Positions 23,884 through 32,478 of a stretch of DNA of 64,000 nucleotides are shown here, piece after piece. The notes beneath the pieces were generated by a model, which saw only the letters and a program-made list of their open reading frames with translations, did not search any database and was not told where the DNA came from. Origin of the DNA: Kitasatospora terrestris (GTDB lineage: Bacteria > Actinomycetota > Actinomycetes > Streptomycetales > Streptomycetaceae); assembly GCF_039542905.1 (NCBI RefSeq), contig NZ_BAABIS010000001.1, positions 3,844,001 to 3,908,000 on the forward strand, written 5' to 3'. The position numbers were made by a program, and so were the translations under genes. Position 1 is the first letter of the stretch. The number at the start of each line of letters is the position of its first letter.

Positions 23884-24378
23884 TCAGAAGCCGGAGTTGG
23901 GGGCCGTGACGATCCGGGTCCGGCCGTCGGCGCGGGCGGCGAGACCGGCGGTCAGGCGCAGCGCGCGGGCGGGGCCGAGGAGTTCGAGGGCCTCGTCGAC
24001 GCCGGCCCAGCGGTGGGCGTCGAGCTCGCCGGCCGGCAGGGCGATCGGGCTGTCGGCCGGGATGGTGCCCAGGTCGAAGAGGAAGTGGCAGGCGGGGTGG
24101 TCGAGTTCCTCGCCGGGGTGGGTCCAGGCGACCGCGAGCAGGTCGCCGGCGGCGCCCACCAGGCCGGTCTCCTCCAGGAGTTCGCGCTCGGCGCACTGCC
24201 GGGGGTTCTCGTTCAGGTCCACCGTCCCGCCGACGAACTGCCAGTGCTCGCGGTAGCCCGCCTTGACGATCAGCACCCGGCCCTCCGGGTCGGTGATCAG
24301 GCAGCCGGCGGCGGCGTACACGCGGTGCAGCGAGGCGAGCCACTCCTCGCGGGACTTGAACTCGGGCGCTTCGGTCAC
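23884..24378 (-). CDS. NUDIX hydrolase
   Basis: A 164-residue Nudix enzyme. The box is complete: GTVDLNENPRQCAERE followed by LLEETGLV, with the metal-binding Glu residues in place. It would hydrolyse a nucleoside diphosphate linked to another group; specificity cannot be read from the sequence. GTG 24376-24378 follows GAGGAG five bases upstream. Confidence 0.9.
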   Translation of the reverse strand: MTEAPEFKSREEWLASLHRVYAAAGCLITDPEGRVLIVKAGYREHWQFVGGTVDLNENPRQCAERELLEETGLVGAAGDLLAVAWTHPGEELDHPACHFLFDLGTIPADSPIALPAGELDAHRWAGVDEALELLGPARALRLTAGLAARADGRTRIVTAPNSGF

Positions 24379-24442
24379 GGCACTCCTCGGGGCGGAGGTG
24401 GGAGGTGTCGCGATCACTCTCCCACCTCCGCGCGGGCCGGGG

Positions 24443-24721
24443 TCAGTGCGCCGAGTGCTTCTCCGCGCCGCGGTGGCGGTGGCCCGGCAGTTCGGTGTGT
24501 CCGGCCGGGCCCCCGAGCGGTCCGGCGGGGACGGAGACGCGGCGGCCGCCGTGGCTGAACACCGCGTCGCCGAAGTACGGCCCGGTCCGGGCTGCGGTGG
24601 CACTGTCGGTGTGCAACTGCGGGGCGAGCGGGCTGGGATCGGCGGCCATGGCACGGCGCTCGAGGAGTTCCTGGGTGCCCTTGCGGAGCTTGGTCATCTT
24701 GCCGGTCGATCGCTTGGTCAT
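24443..24721 (-). CDS. Small basic hypothetical protein
   Basis: A 92-residue protein with a very basic start (MTKRSTGKMTKLRKGTQELL) and a His-rich end (GHRHRGAEKHSAH). ATG 24721 has a strong GGGAGG. No signal peptide, membrane helix or family is recognised. The repeated GP/GG stretches suggest little fixed structure in the second half. Confidence 0.65.
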   Translation of the reverse strand: MTKRSTGKMTKLRKGTQELLERRAMAADPSPLAPQLHTDSATAARTGPYFGDAVFSHGGRRVSVPAGPLGGPAGHTELPGHRHRGAEKHSAH

Positions 24722-24805
24722 CGTCGACCTCCCTTCGGCGGCCGGCCGCACGGAGGGCGGGTGGTGGCCGCATGGGTGCGGTATCCGTTCCGGTATGCCC
24801 GGATA

Positions 24806-24824
24806 ACACACCATATACACACCA
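24806..24824. promoter_or_regulatory. 11-bp-period direct repeat in a divergent promoter
   Basis: ACACACCA occurs twice, separated by TAT, so the period is one DNA turn. It lies 65 bp ahead of the flippase fusion gene and 85 bp ahead of the divergent small gene, in an AT-rich patch. Spacing of this kind is what OmpR-family response regulators bind. The protein that uses it is unknown. Confidence 0.45.
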
Positions 24825-24888
24825 CACTACGCGGCCACCGCTCCGGAAACGGCCACCCGGGTCGAACACCGGTGTGGGAGCATGCCGC

Positions 24889-27282
24889 GTGGCCACGGTG
24901 ATACACGCTGACGAAGCCGGCGCGGCACTTGCCGACCCGCCCCGGTCCGGGGACCGCCGGGTGCGGCACCCGGCGTCACTGATCCGGCTGCTGGCCGGCC
25001 TCGGCAGCATCGGGCTGACCCTGCTGCTCGCCGGCTACGCGCAGGCCACCGCCGGCGGCCTGGACGCCGACGTCTCGCTCGGCGCCGGGCTGCTGCCCTG
25101 GCCGCCGGTCAAGCTGACCGCCGCGCTGTGCGCCGGCGCCCTGCTGCTGGTCCCGCTCTCCTTCGCCGTCGACCGGCTGCTGCGCGGCGACCGCCGCCGG
25201 GTCGCCGACGGCGTGCTCGCCGCCGTCGCCGCCTACGGCCTCACGCTCGGCCTGGACCTCGCCGCCGGCGGCCTCACCACCCTCACCCACCCGCTCCCCG
25301 GCGGGATCGGCCGCACCGACCCGGTCTACGGCCACCTCGCCCCGGTGCTGGCCTTCATGACCGCCGTCTCCACCGCCGGGCTGCGCCGCTGGCGCACCGC
25401 GCTCGCCACCACCCTCACCCTCGCCGGACTCTCCGGCCTGGTCACCGGCTACGCCAGCCCGCTCTCCCTGGTGCTCGCCCTGCTGATCGGCTGGACCACC
25501 GCGCACGGCATCCGGTACGCCGTCGGCGAGCCGCTGCCCTGCCCCACCGTGCGGCAGGTCGAGCAGACCCTCGCCCAGTGCGGGGTCCGCCCGCTGACCG
25601 TCACCGCCACCGGCCCGTGCTCGTACCTGGTCACCCAGCGGGACGGGCGGCCGGTGCTGGACGTCCACCTGATCGACCGGCAGGCCCAGGCCAGCGGCCT
25701 GCTCCGGCACCTGTGGGTGGTGCTGCGGGTCCGCACCGCCCCGCGCCCGCTCGGCCTGCGGCCACTGCGCGCCGGGCTCGAGCACCAGACCCTGCTCTCG
25801 TACGCCGCCACCGCCGCCGGGGCACGCACCCGCACCCCCGAGGCGGTCGCCCAACTCGGCCCGGACGCCGCCCTGGTGGCGTACCGGCAGCTGATCGCCC
25901 GGCCGATCGCCGAACTCACCGAGGACGAGCTCACCGACGAGGTCCTCACCGACGCCTGGCAGCAGCTCGCCCTGCTCCAGCGCCGCCGGATCGCGCACCG
26001 GGCGCTCGACCCGCGGAACGTCCTGGTCGACGCCGGGGGCGCGGTCCACCTGGTCGGACTGACCGAGGGCGAGATCGCCGCCGGCGACCTGCTGCTGCGC
26101 CTGGACGTCGCCGGGCTGCTCACCGTGCTCGCCCTGCACGCCGGCCCCACCCGCACCGTCGCCGCCGCGATGCGGGTGCTCGGCCCGGGCCCGGTCGGCG
26201 CCGCCCTGCCGCTGCTCCAGCCGATCGCCCTCCCCCGCGCCACCCGCGCCGCGCTGCGGCCCCACCGCGAACTCACCGCCGAACTGCGCGCCGAGGTGCA
26301 GCGCCACCTGCCGCAGGCCCCCTCCGAACCCGTCCGGCTGGAACGGCTGCGCCCGCGGACCCTGCTCACCGTCGCCGCCGGCATGCTCGCCGGGTACCTG
26401 CTGCTGCAGACCCTCTTCACCGCCGACCGCAACCCGATCGGCGTGCTCGCCGACGCCGACCCCGGCTGGCTGGCCGGCGCCGCGCTCGCCGCCGTCGCCA
26501 GCTACCTGGTGGCCACCCTCGGCGTGATCGGCTTCGTCCCGGAACGGCTCCCCTTCGGCACCGCGCTCACCGCCCAGGTGGCCGGCGGCTTCGTCAAACT
26601 GGTCTCCCCCGGCGGCGTCGGCGGCATCGCCCTCAACACCCGCTTCCTGCAGTGCGCCGGCATCCCCACCGCGCAGGCGCTCTCCAGCGTCGGCGCCTCC
26701 CAGATGATCGGCCTCGCCCTGCACCTGCTCCAGCTCGCCGTGGTCAGCTCGCTGCTCGGCCTGGACTCCGACGGCCCGGTCGAGGAACTGCCCAGCGGCT
26801 GGGTGCTCGCCCTCGGCCTCGCCGGGCTCGCCGTGCTGATCGTCTCCGCCACCGCCGTCCCCTGGCTGCGCCGCCGGGTCCAGGCCCTGCTGCGGCCGCT
26901 GCGCGCCGAGGTGCTGCCCCGGCTGCTCGACATGCTCCAGCAGCCCGGCAAGCTCGCCGTCGGCTTCGCCGGGCAGGCGATGGTCTCGGCGACCTTCGTC
27001 ACCTGCCTCTACTGCTGCGCCCGCGCGGTCGGCGAACAACCGGGCCTGCTGGCCGTCGCCTTCGTCTTCATGGCCGGGAACGCCGCCGGCAACGTGATGC
27101 CCACCCCCGGCGGCGCGGGCGGCGTCGAAGTGCTGCTCACCAACCTGCTGGTCGGCGCGAGCACCATGGACAAGCCCGCCGCGTTCGCGGCGGTGATGCT
27201 GTTCCGGCTGCTGACCTTCCTGCTGCCGATCCTGCCGGGGTGGGCGGCGTTCGCCTGGCTCCAGCGCAGGCGGGCACTGTAG
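24889..27282 (+). CDS. Kinase-like domain fused to MprF/YbhN-type membrane flippase domain
   Basis: A 797-residue membrane protein. The first ~230 residues hold about six hydrophobic helices. A soluble middle part (about 235-480) has a kinase-like core with HRALDPRNVLVD (His370 region); the place of DFG reads VGL, so it is probably a pseudokinase. The last ~310 residues match the lysylphosphatidylglycerol-synthase transmembrane (YbhN/TIGR00374) domain, with SPGGVGGIALNTRF and MPTPGGAGGVE. No aminoacyl-transferase domain is present, so it may flip a lipid rather than aminoacylate it. GTG 24889 follows GGGAG. Substrate and role of the kinase-like part are unknown. Confidence 0.85.
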   Translation: MATVIHADEAGAALADPPRSGDRRVRHPASLIRLLAGLGSIGLTLLLAGYAQATAGGLDADVSLGAGLLPWPPVKLTAALCAGALLLVPLSFAVDRLLRGDRRRVADGVLAAVAAYGLTLGLDLAAGGLTTLTHPLPGGIGRTDPVYGHLAPVLAFMTAVSTAGLRRWRTALATTLTLAGLSGLVTGYASPLSLVLALLIGWTTAHGIRYAVGEPLPCPTVRQVEQTLAQCGVRPLTVTATGPCSYLVTQRDGRPVLDVHLIDRQAQASGLLRHLWVVLRVRTAPRPLGLRPLRAGLEHQTLLSYAATAAGARTRTPEAVAQLGPDAALVAYRQLIARPIAELTEDELTDEVLTDAWQQLALLQRRRIAHRALDPRNVLVDAGGAVHLVGLTEGEIAAGDLLLRLDVAGLLTVLALHAGPTRTVAAAMRVLGPGPVGAALPLLQPIALPRATRAALRPHRELTAELRAEVQRHLPQAPSEPVRLERLRPRTLLTVAAGMLAGYLLLQTLFTADRNPIGVLADADPGWLAGAALAAVASYLVATLGVIGFVPERLPFGTALTAQVAGGFVKLVSPGGVGGIALNTRFLQCAGIPTAQALSSVGASQMIGLALHLLQLAVVSSLLGLDSDGPVEELPSGWVLALGLAGLAVLIVSATAVPWLRRRVQALLRPLRAEVLPRLLDMLQQPGKLAVGFAGQAMVSATFVTCLYCCARAVGEQPGLLAVAFVFMAGNAAGNVMPTPGGAGGVEVLLTNLLVGASTMDKPAAFAAVMLFRLLTFLLPILPGWAAFAWLQRRRAL

Positions 27283-27294
27283 CGGGACCGACGG

Positions 27295-27519
27295 CTACTC
27301 GCGGTAGTCCTCGTCGTCGACCGCGACCTCGCGGACCTGCTCGACGGCGTCGCCGTCGTCCGCGTCGTCGGCACCCAGCGCGCGGTGCTGGCTCAGCACC
27401 TCCAGGTCGTCCAGCTCGTGCTCGACGACCTCGCGTCGCGCGTCCTCCGGCTCCATCGCCGCCGGCGACTCCTCGTCGAGGTCCTCGGGGAACTCGGGAT
27501 TCTCAGGGTTCAGGCGCAT
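27295..27519 (-). CDS. Small acidic hypothetical protein
   Basis: A 74-residue strongly acidic protein beginning MRLNPENPEFPEDLDEE and rich in Asp, Glu and Ala, with no hydrophobic segment. The ribosome site is weak. The bias of codon usage and the clear third-position GC favour a real gene. It lies 13 bp after the convergent flippase gene and downstream of the AraC regulator in the same direction. Function unknown. Confidence 0.6.
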   Translation of the reverse strand: MRLNPENPEFPEDLDEESPAAMEPEDARREVVEHELDDLEVLSQHRALGADDADDGDAVEQVREVAVDDEDYRE

Positions 27520-27578
27520 ACCGTCAGTATCCGCCCGGGCGGCGGCCGACGCCCGTGCTACACGCCCGCCGCGGCGCG

Positions 27579-28520
27579 TCAGGCCGCCGACGGCTCCGGC
27601 GCCTCGCGCCGGTACTGACCCGGCGGCAGGCCGTACGCCCGCTTGAACGCCTTGGCGAAGGCGAACTCCGAGCCGTAGCCGACCCGGGCACCGACCGTGC
27701 CGATCCCCAGGTCCGACTGGCGCAGCAGCCGGGCCGCGGTGGTCATCCGCCAGCGGGTCAGGTACGCCAGCGGCGGCTCGCCGACCAGCCCGGTGAAACG
27801 CCGCGCGAACGCCGCCCGGGACAACCCGACCCGCTCGCCGAGGCCCTCCACCGTCCAGGCGTGCCCCGGGTCGGCGTGGATCGCCCGCAGCGCCGGCGCG
27901 ATCGCCGGATCGGTCAGCGCCGCCGACCAGCCGGCCGTCGCGCAGTCCGGCTGCTCCGCCAGCCACGCCCGCAGGATGTACAGCAGCAGCAGGTCGATCA
28001 GCTCGGCGACGACGCCGTCGGACCCCGGGCCCGGACTGTTCAGCTCGGCACCGAGCAGCTCGATCGCCGCCCGCAGCGCCGGGTGCCGGCCCGGCTGCGC
28101 CGGCAGGTGGATCAGCTCCGGAAGGCTCGCCACCAGCGGGTGCTGCCGGGTGCGGTCCAGGTGGTACGAGCCGCAGAGCAGGGTGGTGCGCGGACCTTCG
28201 CCGCCGTCCAGCGCGAAGTGGCCGAGCACCGTGCTGTCGTCCGGCGCGGCCGGCTCCGGCCGGAAGTCCCGCACCGGGGAGCCCGGGTCGTCCGTCAGCA
28301 CATGCTCCGCGCCCCGGCGCAGGAACACCACGTCGCCCACGCCCAGCGCCGTCGCACCGCCGTCCGGGGTGAGCAGCCAGCAGGACCCGGACAGCACGAT
28401 GTGGAAGCCCGAACCCGCCTCCTCGTGGAAGCGCAGCCCCCACGGCCCCCGGCACTCGGTGCGGGCGGCGCGGGCGCGGTCGGTCCGCATGGAGGCGACG
28501 GCCTCGGTGAGGATGTCCAT
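27579..28520 (-). CDS. AraC family transcriptional regulator with cupin sensor
   Basis: A 313-residue regulator with an N-terminal cupin (AraC_binding) domain (residues ~10-160; LGVGDVVFLRRGAEHVL) and a C-terminal double HTH (VGLSRAAFARRFTGLVG and VGYGSEFAFAKAFKRAYG, ending PPGQYR). ATG 28518-28520 is the start. It is divergent from the zinc-type oxidoreductase at 28660, which it probably activates or represses in response to a small molecule; this is inferred from placement. Confidence 0.92.
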   Translation of the reverse strand: MDILTEAVASMRTDRARAARTECRGPWGLRFHEEAGSGFHIVLSGSCWLLTPDGGATALGVGDVVFLRRGAEHVLTDDPGSPVRDFRPEPAAPDDSTVLGHFALDGGEGPRTTLLCGSYHLDRTRQHPLVASLPELIHLPAQPGRHPALRAAIELLGAELNSPGPGSDGVVAELIDLLLLYILRAWLAEQPDCATAGWSAALTDPAIAPALRAIHADPGHAWTVEGLGERVGLSRAAFARRFTGLVGEPPLAYLTRWRMTTAARLLRQSDLGIGTVGARVGYGSEFAFAKAFKRAYGLPPGQYRREAPEPSAA

Positions 28521-28659
28521 ACGACCAATGTAGACGAGCAGGCGGGCCGTGACGAGACGATCGGACAGGGAATCAAGACTTCTGACCATTCATCGTCTCT
28601 GACGGTGCTTCTAGCGTTGGGGTCAACAACGGAGCAGGAAACCGCCAGAGGAGACAGTC

Positions 28660-29592
28660 ATGCGAGCGATCACCCAGCGTTCCGTCGGTGGGCCGTCGGT
28701 CCTGGAGAGCGTCGAGATCGAGCGGCCCGTACCGACCGTCACCGAGGTGCTGGTCAAGGTGCACGCGACCTCGGTCAACCCGGTCGACGCGTACGTCCGG
28801 GCCGGGGCCTTCCCGCTGCTCGGCGAACCGCCCTTCGTCCTCGGCTGGGACGTCTCCGGCGTCGTCGAGGAGGTCGTGCCCGGCGTCACCGACCTCAAGG
28901 TCGGCGACGAGGTCTACGGCATGCCGCTCTTCCCCCGCCAGGCCGGCACCTACGCCGAGTACGTCGCCGCGCCCTCCCGGCAGTTCGCCCGCAAGCCGAA
29001 GGGCCTCAGCCACGCCGAGGCCGCCGCCCTGCCGCTCGCCGGACTCACCGCCTGGCAGTCCCTCGTCGACGGCGCCCGGCTGCAGGCCGGACAGCGGGTC
29101 CTGATCCACGCCGCCGGCGGCGGCGTCGGCCACCTCGCCGTGCAGATCGCCAAGGCACTCGGCGCCGAGGTGTACGCCACCGCCGGCGCCGAGAAGCACG
29201 ACTTCCTGCGCGAGCTCGGCGCGGACCACCTGATCGACCACCGCACCGCGGACTTCACCGACGGGCTCACCGGACTCGACGTGGTGCTCGACGGCATCGG
29301 CGGGGACGTCGCCGAGCGCTCGCTCGGCGTGCTGCGGGACGGCGGGGCACTGGTGACCCTGGTGCGGTCCTCCGACCGGGAGTTCGCCGAGCGGACGGCG
29401 GCCGCCGGACGGCGCTTCGTCCCCTTCACCGCCGAGCCCGACCGGGTCGGCCTCGCCGCGCTCACCGACCTGGTGGAGACCGGCCGCCTGCGCCCCCACG
29501 TCGAGCACCGGCTCCCGCTCGCCGACGCAGCCAAGGCCCACGAGCTGATCGCGACCGGCCGCACCAAGGGCAAGATCGTCCTGATCCCCTGA
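28660..29592 (+). CDS. Quinone oxidoreductase-type alcohol dehydrogenase (MDR family)
   Basis: A 310-residue NADPH-dependent reductase of the medium-chain dehydrogenase superfamily. An N-terminal GroES-like fold (TSVNPVDAYVRAG...GWDVSGVV) is followed by a Rossmann domain with AAGGGVGHLAVQIAKALGAE. The zinc-binding cysteines of true alcohol dehydrogenases are absent, as in quinone/enone reductases. ATG 28660 follows AGAGGAGA. It would reduce a quinone or an alpha,beta-unsaturated ketone; substrate unknown. Divergent AraC gene is the likely regulator. Confidence 0.9.
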   Translation: MRAITQRSVGGPSVLESVEIERPVPTVTEVLVKVHATSVNPVDAYVRAGAFPLLGEPPFVLGWDVSGVVEEVVPGVTDLKVGDEVYGMPLFPRQAGTYAEYVAAPSRQFARKPKGLSHAEAAALPLAGLTAWQSLVDGARLQAGQRVLIHAAGGGVGHLAVQIAKALGAEVYATAGAEKHDFLRELGADHLIDHRTADFTDGLTGLDVVLDGIGGDVAERSLGVLRDGGALVTLVRSSDREFAERTAAAGRRFVPFTAEPDRVGLAALTDLVETGRLRPHVEHRLPLADAAKAHELIATGRTKGKIVLIP

Positions 29593-29616
29593 CGCACCAT
29601 GGGCTCCACCGCTCCG

Positions 29617-29656
29617 CCCCGTCACCGCCCCGCCGGCGTGCGGGGCGGTGACGGGG
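29617..29656. terminator. 16-bp perfect hairpin after the oxidoreductase
   Basis: CCCCGTCACCGCCCCG at 29617-29632 pairs exactly with 29641-29656, with an 8-base loop. It separates the oxidoreductase from the AlkZ-like gene 22 bp on. Confidence 0.8.
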
Positions 29657-29677
29657 GTGGCGCCTAGGGTGGGGCGC

Positions 29678-30802
29678 ATGGGGACGAGGGTGACGCACGA
29701 GCAGGTGTTCGCGTGGCGGTTGCGGCGGCAGGGGTTGGTGCCGCGGGGCGGGGGCGGGGTCGCGGAGGTGGTGCGGCGGCTGGGCGGGGTGCAGGCGCAG
29801 GTGGCGTCGGCCGCGGAGCTGGCGGTCGCGGTGCGGCAGGAGGCTCCGCAGCCCGGCGCGGTGGCGGCGGCGCTGGCCGACCGCACGGTCGTCCGCACCT
29901 GGGCGATGCGCGGCACCCTGCACCTGATGGACCCGGGCGACCTGCCGTCGTACCTCTCGCTGATCTCCGCCGCCCGCACCTGGGAGAAGCCGTCCTGGCA
30001 GCGCACCTTCGGCGTCACTCCGGACCGGATGGCGGCGCTCGGTGACGCGGTCGAGGAACTGCTGTCGGCCGGCCCGCTGAGCCGGGCGGAACTCACCGAG
30101 GCGCTGGTGGCCCGGCCCGCGTTCGCCGATCTGCGGGAGCAGCTGACGTCCGGTTGGGGCACGGTGCTGAAGCCGCTCGCCTGGACCGGACGGCTCTGCA
30201 ACGGCCCCGGCGAGGGCAACCGGGCCGGCTTCGCCGCGCCGCGCACGTGGATCGCCGGCTGGCCCGAGACGCTGCCCGAACCCGAGCAGGCCGCGCACAC
30301 CGTCCTGCCCGCCTACCTGGGGGCGCACGGCCCGACCACCGCCGAGTCCTTCGACGCGTGGCTGTTGCGCGGCGCGTCGAGGAAGGCCCGGCTGCGCGGC
30401 TGGTTCACCGCGCTCGGCGACCGGCTGGCCGAGGTGTCGGTGGACGGGGAGCCGCGCCGGATGCTCGCCGAGGACGTGGCGGAGCTGGCGGCCACGCAGC
30501 CGTCCACGGAGGTGGTGCTGCTGCCCGGCTTCGACCAGTACGTGCTCGGCACCGGCACGTCCGACGCCCGGCTGCTCGCGCCGGAGCGCCGCCCGGAGGT
30601 GTCCCGGGCGGCGGGCTGGATCTCGCCGGTGGTGGTGCACGGGGGCAGGATCGCCGGGGTGTGGGAGTTCGACGGGGACGTCGTGGACGTGCGGCTCTTC
30701 GCCGAGCACGGCGCCCTGCCGGCAGGCGCGCTGGAGGCGGCGGCGGAGCGGCTGGCCACCTGCACCGGCGAGCCGCGCAGCCTCGCAGTGCGGACGATCT
30801 GA
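29678..30802 (+). CDS. AlkZ-like DNA glycosylase / winged-helix (HTH_42) protein
   Basis: A 374-residue protein of the winged-helix HTH_42 superfamily. RLGGVQAQVASAAELAVAVR places the QxQ motif at residues 39-41, almost exactly where AlkZ, the azinomycin B crosslink glycosylase of Streptomyces sahachiroi, carries its catalytic QxQ. The family signature MRGTLHLM follows. Such enzymes unhook DNA interstrand crosslinks or remove bulky alkyl bases. ATG 29678 follows TAGGGTGGGG. It is directly upstream of an ATP-dependent DNA ligase gene, which supports a repair role. Which lesion it acts on is not known. Confidence 0.82.
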   Translation: MGTRVTHEQVFAWRLRRQGLVPRGGGGVAEVVRRLGGVQAQVASAAELAVAVRQEAPQPGAVAAALADRTVVRTWAMRGTLHLMDPGDLPSYLSLISAARTWEKPSWQRTFGVTPDRMAALGDAVEELLSAGPLSRAELTEALVARPAFADLREQLTSGWGTVLKPLAWTGRLCNGPGEGNRAGFAAPRTWIAGWPETLPEPEQAAHTVLPAYLGAHGPTTAESFDAWLLRGASRKARLRGWFTALGDRLAEVSVDGEPRRMLAEDVAELAATQPSTEVVLLPGFDQYVLGTGTSDARLLAPERRPEVSRAAGWISPVVVHGGRIAGVWEFDGDVVDVRLFAEHGALPAGALEAAAERLATCTGEPRSLAVRTI

Positions 30803-30933
30803 ACCGGCGCGCCGCGCGCAGGCCGGTAGTGCGAACCGACTGCCCCGGAAAGCCCCGCAGGCTCGCGGTACGAACCCGGCCGACCCGGCGCGCCCGCTGG
30901 GCTACCGGGCGCCGCCGCGGTGAGGATGGAGCC

Positions 30934-32478
30934 ATGCACCTCGCGGACCTGGCCCGGACGTCACGGCAGCTCACGCGGACGACCGCGCGGAACGCGAAGG
31001 TCGCGCTGCTCGCCGAGCTCTTCCGGCACGCGGAGCCGGCCGAGGCGCCCGTGGTGATCACCTATCTGGCGGGCCGGCTGCCGCAGCGGCGGATCGGCGT
31101 GGGCTGGCAGACCCTGCGCGACCGTCCGGAGCCGGCCGCCGAGCCGACCCTGCGGGTGCTGGAGGTGGACGCCCGGCTGGAGCGGATCGCCGCGGTCTCC
31201 GGCGCCGGCGCGCAGGCCGAACGCAAGCGCCTGGTCGACGCGTTGATGGCGGAGGCCACCGAGGAGGAGCAGGCGTTCCTGCTCGAGCTGATCGGCGGAG
31301 AGTTGCGCCAGGGCGCGCTGGACGCGCTCGCGGTGGAGGGCTTGGCGGCGGCGGTCGGTGTCGAGGCCGGGGCGGTGCGGCGGGCGGTGATGCTGTCCGG
31401 CTCGGCGGGTGCGCTGGCGGCCCGGCTGCTGGCCGAAGGCCCTGAGGTGCTGGGCGAGTTCACCCTGAGCGTGGGCCGTCCGGTGCTGCCGATGCTGGCG
31501 CAGTCCGCGAAGACCGTGGCCGAGGCGTTGGAGCGGCTCGGGCCGTGTGCGGTGGAGGAGAAGCTGGACGGCATCCGGATCCAGGTCCACCGGGACGGCG
31601 ACCGGGTGCGGATCTACACCCGCACGCTCGCCGAGATCACCGCGCGGCTTCCGGAAGTCATCGAACTGGTGCGGGAGTTGCCGGTCGAGCAGGTGGTGCT
31701 GGACGGCGAGGTGCTGGCGCTGGACGCCGGGGGCCGGCCGCGGCCGTTCCAGCAGACGTCCGGGCGGGTCGGTTCCGCGGCCGACGCGGCGGGCGAGAAC
31801 GCCGGACTACCGCTCTCCCCGGTCTTCTTCGACCTGCTGGCGGTGGACGGGCGGGTGCTGCTGGACGCCCCGGCCGCTGAGCGGCAGGCCGAACTGGCCC
31901 GGCTGGTGCCGGAGTCCGCGCGGGTGCGCCGACTGGTGGTGGCCGACCCGGCGGATCCGGCGGCCCGCGCCGCGGCGGAGGAGTTCGCCGAACGGGCCAC
32001 CGGGGAGCGCCGGCACGAGGGCGTGGTGGTGAAGGGGCTGGACGCACCGTACGGCGCCGGCCGGCGGGGCGCCTCCTGGCTGAAGGTGAAGCCCGTGCAC
32101 ACCCTGGACCTGGTGGTGCTGGCCGCCGAGTGGGGGCACGGGCGGCGGGCCGGACGGCTGTCCAACCTGCACCTGGGGGCGCGCCGGGAGGACGGCTCGT
32201 ACGCGATGCTCGGGAAGACGTTCAAGGGGCTGACCGACGCGTTGCTGGCGTGGCAGACCGGACGGCTGCGCGAGCTGGCGGTGCGGGAGGAGCCGTGGGG
32301 GGTGGTGGTGCGGCCGGAGCTGGTGGTGGAGATCGCCTTCGACGGCGTGCAGCGGTCCTCGCGCTACCCGGACGGGGTGGCCCTGCGGTTCGCCCGGGTG
32401 GTGCGGTACCGGGAGGACAAGACGGCCGCCGAGGCGGACACCGTCGCGGCGGTCAGCGCATTGCTGCCCAGCGGGTGA
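30934..32478 (+). CDS. ATP-dependent DNA ligase (LigB-like)
   Basis: A 514-residue ligase similar in length and layout to actinobacterial LigB. An N-terminal helical DNA-binding domain (~170 residues) leads to the nucleotidyltransferase core: EEKLDGIRIQ with adenylated Lys210, DGEVLAL (motif III), HEGVVVKGLD (motif IV) and SWLKVKPV (motif V). An OB-fold domain ends the protein. It seals nicks with ATP, alongside the cell's NAD-dependent LigA. ATG 30934 follows GAGGATGGA. It lies 131 bp after the AlkZ-like gene and its end overlaps the convergent gene at 32453 by 26 bp. Confidence 0.93.
   Translation: MHLADLARTSRQLTRTTARNAKVALLAELFRHAEPAEAPVVITYLAGRLPQRRIGVGWQTLRDRPEPAAEPTLRVLEVDARLERIAAVSGAGAQAERKRLVDALMAEATEEEQAFLLELIGGELRQGALDALAVEGLAAAVGVEAGAVRRAVMLSGSAGALAARLLAEGPEVLGEFTLSVGRPVLPMLAQSAKTVAEALERLGPCAVEEKLDGIRIQVHRDGDRVRIYTRTLAEITARLPEVIELVRELPVEQVVLDGEVLALDAGGRPRPFQQTSGRVGSAADAAGENAGLPLSPVFFDLLAVDGRVLLDAPAAERQAELARLVPESARVRRLVVADPADPAARAAAEEFAERATGERRHEGVVVKGLDAPYGAGRRGASWLKVKPVHTLDLVVLAAEWGHGRRAGRLSNLHLGARREDGSYAMLGKTFKGLTDALLAWQTGRLRELAVREEPWGVVVRPELVVEIAFDGVQRSSRYPDGVALRFARVVRYREDKTAAEADTVAAVSALLPSG

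Noticed and set aside
24806..24824. PHO box for PhoP
   Set aside because: The 11-bp period fits, but the repeats do not contain the GTTCA core of Streptomyces PHO boxes.
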